Made by a program: the position numbers and the translations under genes. The notes under the pieces were generated by a model. It did not search any database. It worked only from the letters and a program-made list of their open reading frames with translations, and had not been told where the DNA came from. From G965267605 sp965267605 (GTDB taxonomy: Bacteria > Bacteroidota > Bacteroidia > Flavobacteriales_E > Vicingaceae), in NCBI GenBank assembly GCA_965267605.1, contig OZ254088.1, forward strand, positions 682,001-746,000: a DNA stretch of 64,000 nucleotides. Direction: 5' to 3'. Position 1 is the first letter of the stretch; the number at the start of each line of letters is the position of its first letter. Positions 1 through 9,801 of the stretch are shown piece after piece.

Positions 1-2
1 CC

Positions 3-563
3 AGGTATCCTATTGATGGTGAGCGAGTCCTTGTTATTGAAGATCCTGAAACGCAAGTGCTACCTACTGCCATGCGGGCGGCTTTTATCAATTCCGTAGA
101 ATACGATAGGGATGATCCATCGTTTATGTTGGCTACGTTCTTCCATGAAGGCAGGGTATATCGTATAGATAAGGCTTCTGGAGCTTCTGAGCCTGTTATA
201 TCTGGAATGAAGAACCCGCATGGAGGTGGTAGGCTGGAAACATCGTTTTATGCTACAAGTACCGGTCAGGGGAAAGTGATTATTGTTGATGAGGACAATG
301 AGACCGTTTATGATTTCAGCAATCTGCCGGGGAAACCCTCAGAATTGGGTGAGATGGAGTGGTTGCAGAATTCTAAATTCGCGGGAGACATTATTATCAC
401 AATTGATTCGAACAGAACTTCGTTCGTGATCATTGATAGAAAGAGAAAGTTGATAGACATCGTTCCTTACAACGACAACTGGGCAGTTCAGGATATGGTG
501 CTTATGTCGCTTGAAGAAGAGACCAGGGCACAGCTGAGGAGCTTATCTTTGGAGGAAGAATGA
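3..563 (+). CDS. C-terminal part of a beta-propeller-like protein (5' end outside window)
   Basis: The gene enters from before the window: the frame is open from position 3, so only the last 186 residues are visible. It shows repeated short hydrophobic strands separated by turns (for example NPHGG and KVIIVDEDNE), which suggests blades of a beta-propeller, but I see no motif that fixes a family or a function. Its stop overlaps the start of the following methyltransferase by four bases (ATGA at 560-563), so the two are probably translated as one operon at the edge of the glycan block. Confidence 0.6.
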   Translation, partial: RYPIDGERVLVIEDPETQVLPTAMRAAFINSVEYDRDDPSFMLATFFHEGRVYRIDKASGASEPVISGMKNPHGGGRLETSFYATSTGQGKVIIVDEDNETVYDFSNLPGKPSELGEMEWLQNSKFAGDIIITIDSNRTSFVIIDRKRKLIDIVPYNDNWAVQDMVLMSLEEETRAQLRSLSLEEE

Positions 564-1309
564 CGGGAGTAGATAACACTTTATTTGAGGAAGGGCACTA
601 CCTGGGCAAACCCGCGGATTTTGATGCAAAGTTCCTGCAATGGCGTACCCACCTGGTGAAGAGCACTGAAGGGTTCTGCGGTGGGGAGTTAGATTTGGTT
701 GATATTGGATGCGGGAACGGAGCGGCAATATTCCTTGTTTCCGATGCCTTCAAGCATTGTCATGGTATTGATATCAACGATCGTCATCAGAAAGCATTTG
801 AACTTGAAAGGGAACGCCAGGGTATCACCAATTGCTCGTTTGAAGTGTTGGACATAGAAGAGGAGCCGCACGGAACGCAATATGATCGACTCACAAGTTT
901 TGAGGTGATCGAACACTTGCGTGAAGAGGATAGCGTAACACGTTATGCAGATCTTCTCAAGGAGGGTGGGGAGGCTATCTTCACTGTGCCTCATAAATGG
1001 TGGATTTTTGAAACCCATGGCGCGAACCTACCTCTACTGCCATGGAACAGGGTTCCGTTCTTTTCATGGTTGCCTAAGCCATTGCATGAGCGCTACGCCA
1101 ATGCCAGAATCTATACAAAAGGTAGAATCAGGAAACTGTTGGAAAAATCAGGTTTCGAGGTTGTAGATCTGATCTACATTACTGCGCCTTTGGATGTGCT
1201 TAAGGATTCAGGCTTGAAGCGTTTCTTTACCAAGTATGTGTTTACTGGGCCTACAACGAAGAACCCCGTGTTGGCAACCAACATCTTTGTGCACGCGCGG
1301 AAGCGTTAA
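560..1309 (+). CDS. class I SAM-dependent methyltransferase
   Basis: This 249-residue protein has the Rossmann-type methyltransferase core: motif I is VDIGCGNGAA near residues 47-56, followed by an acidic GIDIND strand near 70 and EVIEHL after motif II, as in Methyltransf_11/23-type enzymes. The C-terminal part (VPHKWWIFETHG, then RIRKLLEKSGFEVVDL) is typical of small-molecule or sugar methyltransferases in polysaccharide loci. It starts inside the stop of the gene before it. It converges on the PIG-L gene, with which it shares a TTAA stop overlap (1306-1309). The substrate cannot be told from sequence. Confidence 0.85.
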   Translation: MTGVDNTLFEEGHYLGKPADFDAKFLQWRTHLVKSTEGFCGGELDLVDIGCGNGAAIFLVSDAFKHCHGIDINDRHQKAFELERERQGITNCSFEVLDIEEEPHGTQYDRLTSFEVIEHLREEDSVTRYADLLKEGGEAIFTVPHKWWIFETHGANLPLLPWNRVPFFSWLPKPLHERYANARIYTKGRIRKLLEKSGFEVVDLIYITAPLDVLKDSGLKRFFTKYVFTGPTTKNPVLATNIFVHARKR

Positions 1310-1929
1310 CGTTCAATTATCCTGATTACTTCGAAGGCCTCAGCGTACTTCTCATTGATTTGAGTGCCTCTCAATCTGGCCAATCCGAATACAAATTCCT
1401 CAGAGGTGTAATTTCTAAACTGCTGGCTCGCGTATTTGCCCAATGCGTCAACCTTGGCTTTGACATCAATGTCATCCAGTTTGACATGGTAGTTAGTGGT
1501 TACCGTCAAGTTATTCCAGGGCAGTTCATAGCCCAGAATGGTGCTGTGCTTGAATGCGCGGATTCCTTCGTCATGAATGCACTGATGATCCTGGTGAACA
1601 TCTGTTCCATTTGGGATGAATACCAGATCAGGTGCAATCTCCTTGCGAATAGACACCAAAGCTTCTAGAATGTCCTGACGATGCTCCTGTAGCTTCCTTA
1701 CAGGATAATCTAGTTTGATTACGTTGGCGGGCTGGATTCCTAATTCTGCAGTGGCAGCTTCTACCTCCTTATAGAGTACGTTCTCATCCAGTCCCTCAGG
1801 AACAGATGCTTTACATGGAGAAAAGACCACGTAGTAAACTTCATGTCCTTCCCTTACATATCGATTGATGGTTCCTCCAGCACCAAATTCACCATCGTCA
1901 GGGTGCGGAGCCAAAATAATTACACGCAT
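1306..1929 (-). CDS. PIG-L/LmbE family deacetylase
   Basis: The 207-residue product has the zinc-binding signature of LmbE/PIG-L N-acetylglucosaminyl deacetylases: AxHPDD at residues 7-12 (here APHPDDGE) and HQDH at 112-115. Members remove acetyl groups from GlcNAc-type sugars on lipids, thiols or glycans; in this place, between a methyltransferase and an amidotransferase of a surface-polysaccharide block, a role in sugar modification is the reasonable inference. It is transcribed against both neighbours, so it has its own promoter. There is no signal peptide, which points to a cytoplasmic enzyme. Confidence 0.88.
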   Translation of the reverse strand: MRVIILAPHPDDGEFGAGGTINRYVREGHEVYYVVFSPCKASVPEGLDENVLYKEVEAATAELGIQPANVIKLDYPVRKLQEHRQDILEALVSIRKEIAPDLVFIPNGTDVHQDHQCIHDEGIRAFKHSTILGYELPWNNLTVTTNYHVKLDDIDVKAKVDALGKYASQQFRNYTSEEFVFGLARLRGTQINEKYAEAFEVIRIIER

Positions 1930-2065
1930 AATCAGTTATAGATTAGCTAAATATAATGGTTTAGGTTACCATCAACGCAAACCGGTGTCATATCGTACGT
2001 GAGTAATCAACAATCAGTTGTAGAAGCTTGCTCGTAACTTCCTCAATCATATTACTTTATTACGA

Positions 2066-2073
2066 TATGTTTG
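2066..2073 (+). promoter_or_regulatory. Bacteroidota-type -7 element upstream of amidotransferase operon
   Basis: TATGTTTG fits the TAnnTTTG consensus exactly and lies 36 bases before the ATG at 2110. I see no good TTG -33 element at the usual distance, so this is a candidate only. If used, it would start the + strand glycan operon that runs to 9801. Confidence 0.4.
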
Positions 2074-2109
2074 TAGCGGTTGTTAGCATTAAACTTAACC
2101 TGAATTAGG

Positions 2110-4032
2110 ATGTGTGGGATTGCAGGTATTATTTGTCTTAAGCAGAAGCAGTTAGCCCTGTACAATCCCTTGGTTTCTATGGCCAATGCAATGAGTCACC
2201 GCGGACCTGATGGGCAAGGTGTAATTGTGGGTAAATATGACGGTGAAAGCACATCCGTGGTGGATGCTTCTCAGTTTCCATATCTCAAGGAGGCCCAAGG
2301 CACTCTGGATGTTTCATCTTTTAGCGGACAGGTAGATAATTTCAGTTTTGGATTCGCGCACCGAAGATTGTCCATTGTTGACCTTTCCGAACATGGGCAT
2401 CAACCCATGAGTGACCCTACTGGTAGATACTGGATCGTATTCAATGGCGAGATATACAATTACCCTGAACTCGCACAGGCACTACAGAAAGAGGGGGTTC
2501 ATGTTGCCAACCCTAACTCTGATACTTCCGTACTTCTATCTGCATACACTCACTGGGGAGATGAGGTATTTAGCAAGGCAAACGGAATGTTCGCGGCAGT
2601 GATTTACGATGCCAGGCTGTCAAAGTTCATTTTTGCGAGAGATAGAATTGGCATTAAACCACTGTATTATTACCTGAAGAATGAGGTTCTCGTCTTTGCA
2701 TCAGAACCGGAAACCATTCTTTCATCTGGACTGTGTCAGTTCGAGCTGGATTACGAGGGCCTGTGGATGAATTATCGCTACGCTTATTCCATGCGACCCA
2801 AAACGGCCTACAAAGGTATTCGGTCAGTTGATGCAGGATCAATTATGGAGTTAGATGCAAAGACAGGCGAAGTGAGTGACAAGATGTATTGGGAAATTCC
2901 TACGGGTGCATTTAATACTTACCGAAACTTTGATGATGCGCTCGAGGAGCTAGAAAGTATTTTAAGCTCAAGTACCCGATTAAGACTTCAGGCAGATGTT
3001 GAGGTGGGTACGTTTATGTCTGGTGGTGTTGATTCCACCACTGTCAGCGCTATAGCTAATGGACACCATCCTGGTATTAAGGCGTTTACACTAGGATTCA
3101 ACGGACATCACGAATACGATGAGATCGATCTGGCCCGTGCTACTGCGAAGATGCACGGTATGGAGCACCTGGTAAAGTTTGTTGAACCCAATGATGTGTT
3201 GAAGGACATTGATGAAATGGTGTTCTGTTATTCTGAGCCATTTTATTCCTTTTCTCCTAACTATATCATCTCCTCGTTTGTGCAACAAAACAACATTAGG
3301 GTGGTCTTAAGTGGGTTGGGAGGTGATGAGTTGTTTGCGGGATACAGGTACTACTACTGGTACAAAAAAGCGAAGTCGCTTAACAATTTGTCTGCGCTTG
3401 TTAAAGTGATTCCGGGCGCTCTTAGGCCAGGCTTAAAAAAACTCAAGGGTTACCTGCCATTGAAGTCAGTTGCAACGTTTTATGGTCAGGCATATAGTCT
3501 CTTTGGTGCTGACCAATGCAAGCAACTTTTCGGAAAATCTATTTACTCGAATGACGATTTCTTCAGCTCATATTACGGTGTTAGTTCAGCAGACTTCGCA
3601 AGTCCATTTCAAGAACTGGCGTATTACGACATAAGGCATTTCATTGGAAATCACCATCTAAATCGCATGGATAGATTTACCATGCATCATTCAATCGAGG
3701 GACGATTTCCATTTCTGGACCATAGATTGATTGAATTTGCCATGAGACTTCCAGATGAGTATAAGTTCAATGGTGGCATACAGAAATACATCCTGAAAAA
3801 GTTAGCAAGCAAGTTCATTAGTCAGGATTCCATTACGATGAGCAAAAAAGGATTTAGTTTGCCAGTTGACAGTTGGGTTAAGAATGAAATCTCTGAATGG
3901 GTAAGTGAAGGCATTAAGGTGCTGGAAACACAAAGTATCTTCAAGGAAATTCCTAAGAACCTGAATACCTCTCAACGCGTTCATCTAGCGATGACTGGTA
4001 AGTGGATGGAACAATTCTCAAATCATGCTTAG
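2110..4032 (+). CDS. asnB: asparagine synthase (glutamine-hydrolysing)-like amidotransferase
   Basis: The protein begins MCGIAGI, so Cys2 is the free N-terminal nucleophile of a class II glutamine amidotransferase; HRGPDG, FNGEIYNY and RDRIGIKPLYY complete that domain. The second half is the ATP-pyrophosphatase synthetase domain with PP-loop SGGVDST near residues 304-310 and SGLGGDELFAGY. At 640 residues it is longer than AsnB of enteric bacteria because of an insertion of about 45 residues near positions 37-80. In a glycan locus such proteins often amidate uronic acids of the polysaccharide instead of making free asparagine, so the substrate is open. It overlaps the sulfotransferase gene by 8 bases. 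Confidence 0.85.
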   Translation: MCGIAGIICLKQKQLALYNPLVSMANAMSHRGPDGQGVIVGKYDGESTSVVDASQFPYLKEAQGTLDVSSFSGQVDNFSFGFAHRRLSIVDLSEHGHQPMSDPTGRYWIVFNGEIYNYPELAQALQKEGVHVANPNSDTSVLLSAYTHWGDEVFSKANGMFAAVIYDARLSKFIFARDRIGIKPLYYYLKNEVLVFASEPETILSSGLCQFELDYEGLWMNYRYAYSMRPKTAYKGIRSVDAGSIMELDAKTGEVSDKMYWEIPTGAFNTYRNFDDALEELESILSSSTRLRLQADVEVGTFMSGGVDSTTVSAIANGHHPGIKAFTLGFNGHHEYDEIDLARATAKMHGMEHLVKFVEPNDVLKDIDEMVFCYSEPFYSFSPNYIISSFVQQNNIRVVLSGLGGDELFAGYRYYYWYKKAKSLNNLSALVKVIPGALRPGLKKLKGYLPLKSVATFYGQAYSLFGADQCKQLFGKSIYSNDDFFSSYYGVSSADFASPFQELAYYDIRHFIGNHHLNRMDRFTMHHSIEGRFPFLDHRLIEFAMRLPDEYKFNGGIQKYILKKLASKFISQDSITMSKKGFSLPVDSWVKNEISEWVSEGIKVLETQSIFKEIPKNLNTSQRVHLAMTGKWMEQFSNHA

Positions 4033-4801
4033 GTTTTGTCTCAAGCATATGAGTTGGTTCATTTCTATTTTCGAAAGATCATTGGAACGCAAGTGGGCGA
4101 ATCAAGGCGGGAATCACAACCCTATATTTATTCTGGGTGTGCCTAGATCTGGTACAACTTACTATTACCAGCAGCTTACGAATCAAGGTAAATACTTGTA
4201 TCCAGACAACCTCGTTGGAATGGCATTCCGTAACTTGTATTTCGGATTTTGGCTATCCATGTTGTTCTATAAAAACCGCCCTCACAATTGTTTCAAAAGC
4301 AATTATGGAGAGACGAAGGGTTTACACTCACCCAATGAGTTTGGTCGGTTCTGGTATGGTTGGATACAGAACCACAGAGATGCCATTGAGGAAGATGATA
4401 TAAATGAACAGAGCGTTATAGAAATCCGTAAAAAGCTCAATGCTGTTATGAACAGATGGAATCGACCGATAGTCATGAAGAACACCTATTTTTCCGTTCG
4501 TATTCCTTTGCTCTTGCGTGCGTTTCCAGATGCCAAGTTCGTGGTGGTTGAACGGAGCCAAGAAGCGGTTGTTCGTTCCATTTTGAAGGCACGTGAGGCG
4601 TATGGGGTTGATGATGGTGAATGGTGGGGGGTAAGGCCTAAAGGATACGACCAATGGCTGAATAAATCAGGGGAAGAACAGGCTAGATTCATGCACGATT
4701 CATTAATGGAGATCATTGATGTACAGTTGAAGGATCACACAAACAAGGTGGGTGTGGTTTATGAAAAGTTTGTTGAATCCCCAGAAGAACATTTGTTTTG
4801 A
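4025..4801 (+). CDS. sulfotransferase family protein
   Basis: The 258-residue protein has the PAPS-binding 5'-phosphosulfate loop GVPRSGTT at residues 38-45 and a 3'-phosphate motif with Arg and Ser in VVVERSQEAVVRSI, both characteristic of the Sulfotransfer_3 group. It would move sulfate from PAPS to a sugar hydroxyl, which suggests that the surface glycan is sulfated. The C-terminus stops right after the VYEKFVESPEE segment, a little shorter than many relatives, and its stop overlaps the TTG start of the next gene by four bases. No PAPS synthesis gene is in the window. Confidence 0.8.
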   Translation: MLRFCLKHMSWFISIFERSLERKWANQGGNHNPIFILGVPRSGTTYYYQQLTNQGKYLYPDNLVGMAFRNLYFGFWLSMLFYKNRPHNCFKSNYGETKGLHSPNEFGRFWYGWIQNHRDAIEEDDINEQSVIEIRKKLNAVMNRWNRPIVMKNTYFSVRIPLLLRAFPDAKFVVVERSQEAVVRSILKAREAYGVDDGEWWGVRPKGYDQWLNKSGEEQARFMHDSLMEIIDVQLKDHTNKVGVVYEKFVESPEEHLF

Positions 4802-5733
4802 AGGATAAGAGATTGTATCAGGATTTTGTTGAACGAACGAATGCTCCGGTGTTCTTCAATACATGGTGGTTGGATGCAGTGTGTGGTGAAAGCAATTGGG
4901 AGTTTGTAAGCTCAACGAAAGGAGGTGAAATTGTTGCTGTTTGGCCTTATCAAAGGGTTACAAAAAAAGGACTCAAGCTCATTCAGAATCCCGTGTTGAC
5001 GCCTAGATTGGGTGTGTGGTTCAATCACCCGGAATCTGAGCGGATGTATAACAGGCTGAGCTTCGAAAAAGACACTGTTAAGGAACTGATCGAAAGCCTG
5101 GGTGAGTTTCACGGACTTAACGTTAATTTTCATGAAGGGTTTACTTACTGGAGTCCGTTTTTGTGGGCTGGGTATAGCCAAACGACCCAATACAGTTTTG
5201 TGCTTTCAGATATGCAGTCTGAAGAGGAAGTATTTCGAAGGTTTAGAGATACGCTGAGAAGAAGGATTAAGAAAGGGTCTAAAGCGTTGGATATTCAGCA
5301 ATCAAAAGATATTCAGCGATTTACTGAGCTTAATGCACAAATTTTCGAAAGACAGGAAGTGGAGGTTCCGTACTCAAATGAAACTTTCACAACCCTGGTA
5401 GAGAATGCACTGAAACATGACAAGGGAATTCTTCTGAGCGCTCTTCACGAGGGAAGGGTAGTAGGAGGTGTGTTCCTCGTTTGGGATGCCCGAAAAATGT
5501 ATTACATAGCTGCCGGTTCTGAACCAGAAACCCGAAACCTGGGTGTAACATCAGTATTGTTGTGGGAGGGAATCAAAATTGCCATTGAAAGAGGATTGGA
5601 TTTCGATTTTGAGGGCTCGATGATTGAAAGGCTTGAAAGAACGATGCGCAATTTTGGAGGTGTTCCCATTCCTTACTCTAAAATCTTCAGGGATAATTCA
5701 AAACTCTTAAAACTGAAGAGGGTGCTCAAATAA
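4798..5733 (+). CDS. FemAB/GNAT-type acyltransferase (BioF2-like domain)
   Basis: The 311-residue protein matches the Acetyltransf_6 (CelD/BioF2-like, GNAT fold) pattern: an N-terminal WWLDAVCG segment near residue 23, a basic LRRRIKKG stretch, then GVFLVWDARKMYYI and a C-terminal LLWEGIKIAIERGLDFDFEGS acceptor region. The start is a TTG overlapping the upstream stop; it is kept because the N-terminal F...WWLDAV segment is a family hallmark and no ATG precedes it. Such proteins acylate or aminoacylate sugars or peptidoglycan-like substrates. Context favours modification of a polysaccharide precursor. Confidence 0.72.
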   Translation: MKDKRLYQDFVERTNAPVFFNTWWLDAVCGESNWEFVSSTKGGEIVAVWPYQRVTKKGLKLIQNPVLTPRLGVWFNHPESERMYNRLSFEKDTVKELIESLGEFHGLNVNFHEGFTYWSPFLWAGYSQTTQYSFVLSDMQSEEEVFRRFRDTLRRRIKKGSKALDIQQSKDIQRFTELNAQIFERQEVEVPYSNETFTTLVENALKHDKGILLSALHEGRVVGGVFLVWDARKMYYIAAGSEPETRNLGVTSVLLWEGIKIAIERGLDFDFEGSMIERLERTMRNFGGVPIPYSKIFRDNSKLLKLKRVLK

Positions 5734-5757
5734 TACCTGGGAGTTTCACCTTTTAAT

Positions 5758-7248
5758 ATGGGAATTGTAATAAGACATGCCTTCTGGAATTCAGTGTTCT
5801 CACAACTTGGGACCGTTCTTGGCTTGGTAAACGTAATCATTCTCTTTCCCGCATATTTCACGCAGGAAGAGTTTGGATTGACCAGGATTCTAGTGGCTAT
5901 CTCAATGTTGTTCGTTCAGGTTTCTTCCTTGGGTGGGGAGAAGGTGGTCATTAAATTCTACCCGCTGTACCGAGAAACAAATGGCAAATCCAACGGACTG
6001 CTGCTCATCGCCTTGTTTCTTTCCCTCATCGGGTTTATCGTATTTGGAAGTGCGTTTTTCTTTCTAAAGGAGTACATCCTTGGATACTATGCTGATCAAT
6101 CGTCATTGTTTCACGATTATTACGAAGCAGCGCTATTGATCTCAGGTGTCATGTTGTTTAACCTGATTCTTGAATCTATGCTGCAAGCGGTTAATAATAC
6201 TGTGCTTACGGCATTTCTTAAGAATGTGCTGGTTCGCCTGATATGGATGGCGGAAATCTTTGCTTATCACTTCGGGTACATCAGTTTTGAGGCTTTCGTT
6301 TATCTCTTCATTGGTGCCTACTGCTTGAATACCATCATTATGCTCATTGTCTTGATGTACAGAGGGCAATTCGATCTAAAACTTACCAGGTTGTATGCCA
6401 GATGGCGTATGCTTAAAAGAATAGTGGTCTATGGCTTCTTTGTTATTCTAAGCGGTTTGTCAAGCTTGATAGCCAATAGAATAGACATCATCATGATTGG
6501 TTTCATGCTGACGCAGGGATTGAACAACGTTTCGATATACTCACTGGCGGTTTACATTGGCTCCGTAATTTACTTCCCTTCCCTGGCCTTGGGCAGGGTA
6601 TCCATGCCTATGATATCTGAATTTTGGAAGAGCAAGCAACTAGACAGAATTAAGAGCATATATGTGAAAAGCTCTATCAATCAACTTTTGCTGGGTGCCT
6701 GGATCTTTGTGTGTACCTGGATTTGTATTGATGAGATATACACCTTCGTTCCAGACAATTACAATGGGGGAAAGTACGTGATCTTCTTTATCGGTCTTGC
6801 CCGGTTAATTGATATGATCACTGGGGTGAATGGAGTTATTGTGGCGGTGAGCAAAATCTACAGGTATACCGCGTTTATTGGTATTGGTCTGGTTGTATTA
6901 ACCATTGGAACAAACCTGTGGTTAATACCTCGGTTTGGAATAGTAGGTGCAGCACTGGCTACAGCTATCGCCATGTTGGTATACAATACTATCAGAATCA
7001 TTCTGGTATGGGTTAAGCTTGGAATGCAGCCGTTTAGTTGGAAGACTGCTGTATCTGTTCTCGTGGTTTCCGCCAGTGCGTGGATCTGTAGTTATTTCCC
7101 GTCTGCTGGTCACGATTTTCTCGATATCTTGATAAAGTGCACAGGGTGCACCTTGTTGATAGCTGGAGGTGTATACGGGTTGAAATTATCTGATGACTTA
7201 ATAGCTTTACCCAAAGCACTTTTATCCAAAATCACCAATAGGGCTTAG
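5758..7248 (+). CDS. oligosaccharide flippase (Wzx/MATE-like)
   Basis: This 496-residue polytopic protein has about 12-14 predicted hydrophobic spans and the N-terminal pattern of polysaccharide export flippases (NSVFSQLGTVLGLVNVIILFP, then an EEFGLTRILVA stretch). It would move lipid-linked repeat units across the inner membrane. It lies 24 bases after the acyltransferase and 4 bases before the deacetylase gene, so it is in the same operon. A second flippase of the same kind at 17003 suggests two polysaccharides or two branches. Confidence 0.82.
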   Translation: MGIVIRHAFWNSVFSQLGTVLGLVNVIILFPAYFTQEEFGLTRILVAISMLFVQVSSLGGEKVVIKFYPLYRETNGKSNGLLLIALFLSLIGFIVFGSAFFFLKEYILGYYADQSSLFHDYYEAALLISGVMLFNLILESMLQAVNNTVLTAFLKNVLVRLIWMAEIFAYHFGYISFEAFVYLFIGAYCLNTIIMLIVLMYRGQFDLKLTRLYARWRMLKRIVVYGFFVILSGLSSLIANRIDIIMIGFMLTQGLNNVSIYSLAVYIGSVIYFPSLALGRVSMPMISEFWKSKQLDRIKSIYVKSSINQLLLGAWIFVCTWICIDEIYTFVPDNYNGGKYVIFFIGLARLIDMITGVNGVIVAVSKIYRYTAFIGIGLVVLTIGTNLWLIPRFGIVGAALATAIAMLVYNTIRIILVWVKLGMQPFSWKTAVSVLVVSASAWICSYFPSAGHDFLDILIKCTGCTLLIAGGVYGLKLSDDLIALPKALLSKITNRA

Positions 7249-7252
7249 GGTA

Positions 7253-8593
7253 ATGTCACCATTAAAGGTCCATACCAATTCTAAATTCTGGGAAGAGAAG
7301 AAATATATCATTGAAACTCTGTTTACAACGTTTGTTGGGACGAACGTAGAGGTAGTTGCGGCAGAGGTTGATGGCTACCATATTGAGGGTGGGGGAAGAA
7401 GACTGGTCGTGAAAGACCATTTCTTCCACGGAGTTGAGGAATCATATTTGAATGAAGACAAACTGCCAGGAACACCTTTGTTTACAGGTGATGAAGTGCA
7501 TGGTCGACCATTACCAATTCTATATGGTTCAGATCAAATAGAAAACCAGGGCGAGACTACCACCGTTGATTTCGATGTCTTCGCATCGGCATTTTTCATG
7601 TTGAGTAGGTGGGAGGAAACGCTGGCCAAACCATGTGATCGGCACGAAAGATTTCAAGGTGCCGAGTCCGTTGCTTACAAATGGGGGTTTCATAATACCC
7701 CGGTGGTAAACCACTATGGTATCCTTTTAAGGGATTGGATAAAGCGCTTTCTTGGTGTAGAGATCACCCTTGACCGTGAAGCAAGGGTATTTCTTACCCA
7801 TGATGTTGACTCCCCGCGACTATGGACTTCCTTGAAAGCGTTTATGCAACAGCAGATGCTCACAATCTTTGAATACCATGCAGCTTGGCAGTACTACAGA
7901 AACTATGGCTCTTACTTTAAAAGGAAAAAGCACGATCCTTGGGATACTTTTGATTTGTTGATGACTCAGGCCGAGTCGTTAGGTGTGGCCGCTCATTTCT
8001 ATTTCATTCCGGATGGCAGCTTGCCGCACGAAACGCATTACAAAATGACTGACGGGCATATTCAGCAACTCATGGATGACATGAAACGAAGGGGGCACGT
8101 CATTGGTATTCATCCAAGCTACCACACGCTTGGCAATCCTGAGATGTTGGCACAACAGAAGGACATCCTGGAGAAGAGTAGCGGATTACCTATAAATATG
8201 GGTAGACAGCATTATTTAAGGTTCAAGGCACCAGATACGTGGAGGCACTGGGAACAGGTAGGATTGGAAGTAGACAGCAGCGTTTATTATGCCGATGTGG
8301 GAGGATACCGATGTGGGGCTTGCTCAGAGTTTAGTGTATTCGATGTTATTGAAAGACGCCAGCTGCAATTGAAGGAACTACCTTTATCCATGATGGAAGC
8401 TACCTACATCAACAACATGGGTACTTCGCCAGAAGCAATGCAGGAAGTGCTGAGAACCAGCATGAAGGAGGTTAAAGCTTTGCAGGGTGATTATGTCTCA
8501 TTGTGGCATAATTCTTCGTTCTACACCCCCCCTTTCCGAAAGTATGAAGAGGTGCAGAAATGGATGATCGAAGAACTGAAGCAGGTATTCTGA
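7253..8593 (+). CDS. polysaccharide deacetylase family protein (CE4-like)
   Basis: The 446-residue protein has a roughly 170-residue N-terminal domain of the DUF7033 kind seen ahead of Bacteroidota deacetylases, then a NodB-like domain: FLTHDVDS near residue 180 supplies the Asp pair, GIHPSYHT the metal histidine, and RQHYLRFKAPDTW and LWHNS the later motifs. It lacks a signal peptide. The probable role is removal of an acyl group from a sugar in the polysaccharide pathway. Its stop codon shares one base with the ATG of the next gene (TGATG). Confidence 0.82.
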   Translation: MSPLKVHTNSKFWEEKKYIIETLFTTFVGTNVEVVAAEVDGYHIEGGGRRLVVKDHFFHGVEESYLNEDKLPGTPLFTGDEVHGRPLPILYGSDQIENQGETTTVDFDVFASAFFMLSRWEETLAKPCDRHERFQGAESVAYKWGFHNTPVVNHYGILLRDWIKRFLGVEITLDREARVFLTHDVDSPRLWTSLKAFMQQQMLTIFEYHAAWQYYRNYGSYFKRKKHDPWDTFDLLMTQAESLGVAAHFYFIPDGSLPHETHYKMTDGHIQQLMDDMKRRGHVIGIHPSYHTLGNPEMLAQQKDILEKSSGLPINMGRQHYLRFKAPDTWRHWEQVGLEVDSSVYYADVGGYRCGACSEFSVFDVIERRQLQLKELPLSMMEATYINNMGTSPEAMQEVLRTSMKEVKALQGDYVSLWHNSSFYTPPFRKYEEVQKWMIEELKQVF

Positions 8594-9801
8594 TGGCGAA
8601 TATTCAGCGCATAGGAATGGTGGTTGACACGGAGTTTACAAATGATCCACGTGTCCGGAATGAAGCTAAGATTCTAATTTCTGGAGGTTTCCAGGTTTTC
8701 GTACTTGCTATGAACTTTGGAAACTACGAGAACGATGAAGTGGTTGACGGTGCGGTTGTAGAGCGCATTGAAATGACCAGGGCCCGGAAGAACAAGCTTT
8801 ACGGTACGATGAACACTGTACCGAAGTACATCACCTTGTGGAGAGATCGCATCAAGGCATTTGTAGCCAAGCATGATATCCAGGCGTTGCATGTGCATGA
8901 TCTTCATATGATGGAAGCCTCCCATGGTGCAGTCGGAGGACAAATACCCCTGGTGATTGATCTTCATGAGAACATGCCTGCACTTTTCGAAACCGCATTT
9001 ACCTGGGCACGAAAGCCACCCAAAAAGTGGATCATCAGACCTGGGGCCTGGAGAAAAAAGGAACCTAAATTGTTAGGCTGGGCCGATAGGATTATTGTCC
9101 TGGACCGAACCTATGCCGATCAACTGGCGGAAGATTACACGCATCTTAACCGTGACCATTTCGTGGAGTATCCGAATGTTCCTGATGTGGATCAGTTATT
9201 AAGCTATTCCGATGTAACTCCAGAGGGTATTGGGCAGGATGATTTTACACTGTTCTATTTTGGCATCATTGCGAAACGAAGAGGTGTATTCGAGGTTATG
9301 GGGGTGCTTCCAGAGTTGAAACAAGAGATCCCTAATCTAAAGTTGCTACTTATTGGTCCATGTGATCAGGCAGACCAGGAGGTCTTCAATAACCTGTTAC
9401 AACAACCGGGTATCAAGGAAACTGTCGTTCATCACACATGGAAGGATATCAATGAATTCCCTAGCTATTGTAAAGCAAGTACAGTTGGGATTTCACCGAT
9501 CGTTAAGGATGCTCAGCATGAATCGGGGATAGCAAACAAGGTCTTCCAGTATATGTTGTTTGGAAAAGCGCTACTGGTTTCCAATTGCTTACCACAGCAG
9601 AATTTGATAGAACAGTATGATTGTGGTCTCTCCTATGTTTGGAATGATCCCGAAGACTTGAAGGCCAAGATCAGAACATTGTATAACGACCAGTCTCGTA
9701 CCGCAGCAATGGGTGAAAGAGGCAGAACGGCTGTATTGAATGAGTACAACAGTAAGAAGAAAGGTGAAGACCTTATTCGGCTCTACCGGGAATTACTCTA
9801 G
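8593..9801 (+). CDS. glycosyltransferase family 4 protein
   Basis: The product of 402 residues is a GT-B glycosyltransferase: N-terminal VDTEFTNDPRVRNEAKIL, ALHVHDLHMMEA, then a C-terminal Rossmann domain with FGIIAKRRGVFEV and the acidic HESGIANKVFQYMLFGKAL donor-binding motif. The ATG at 8593 is preferred to the in-frame ATG at 8560 because it overlaps the upstream stop as TGATG and begins the conserved core after a few residues. Last gene of the first glycan operon; it converges on the TPR gene with a 9-base overlap. Confidence 0.85.
   Translation: MANIQRIGMVVDTEFTNDPRVRNEAKILISGGFQVFVLAMNFGNYENDEVVDGAVVERIEMTRARKNKLYGTMNTVPKYITLWRDRIKAFVAKHDIQALHVHDLHMMEASHGAVGGQIPLVIDLHENMPALFETAFTWARKPPKKWIIRPGAWRKKEPKLLGWADRIIVLDRTYADQLAEDYTHLNRDHFVEYPNVPDVDQLLSYSDVTPEGIGQDDFTLFYFGIIAKRRGVFEVMGVLPELKQEIPNLKLLLIGPCDQADQEVFNNLLQQPGIKETVVHHTWKDINEFPSYCKASTVGISPIVKDAQHESGIANKVFQYMLFGKALLVSNCLPQQNLIEQYDCGLSYVWNDPEDLKAKIRTLYNDQSRTAAMGERGRTAVLNEYNSKKKGEDLIRLYRELL

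Noticed and set aside
4780..4830. Frameshift joining the sulfotransferase and the FemAB-like gene
   Set aside because: The two products belong to different folds, both have near-normal length, and the TTGA overlap is an ordinary stop/start junction.
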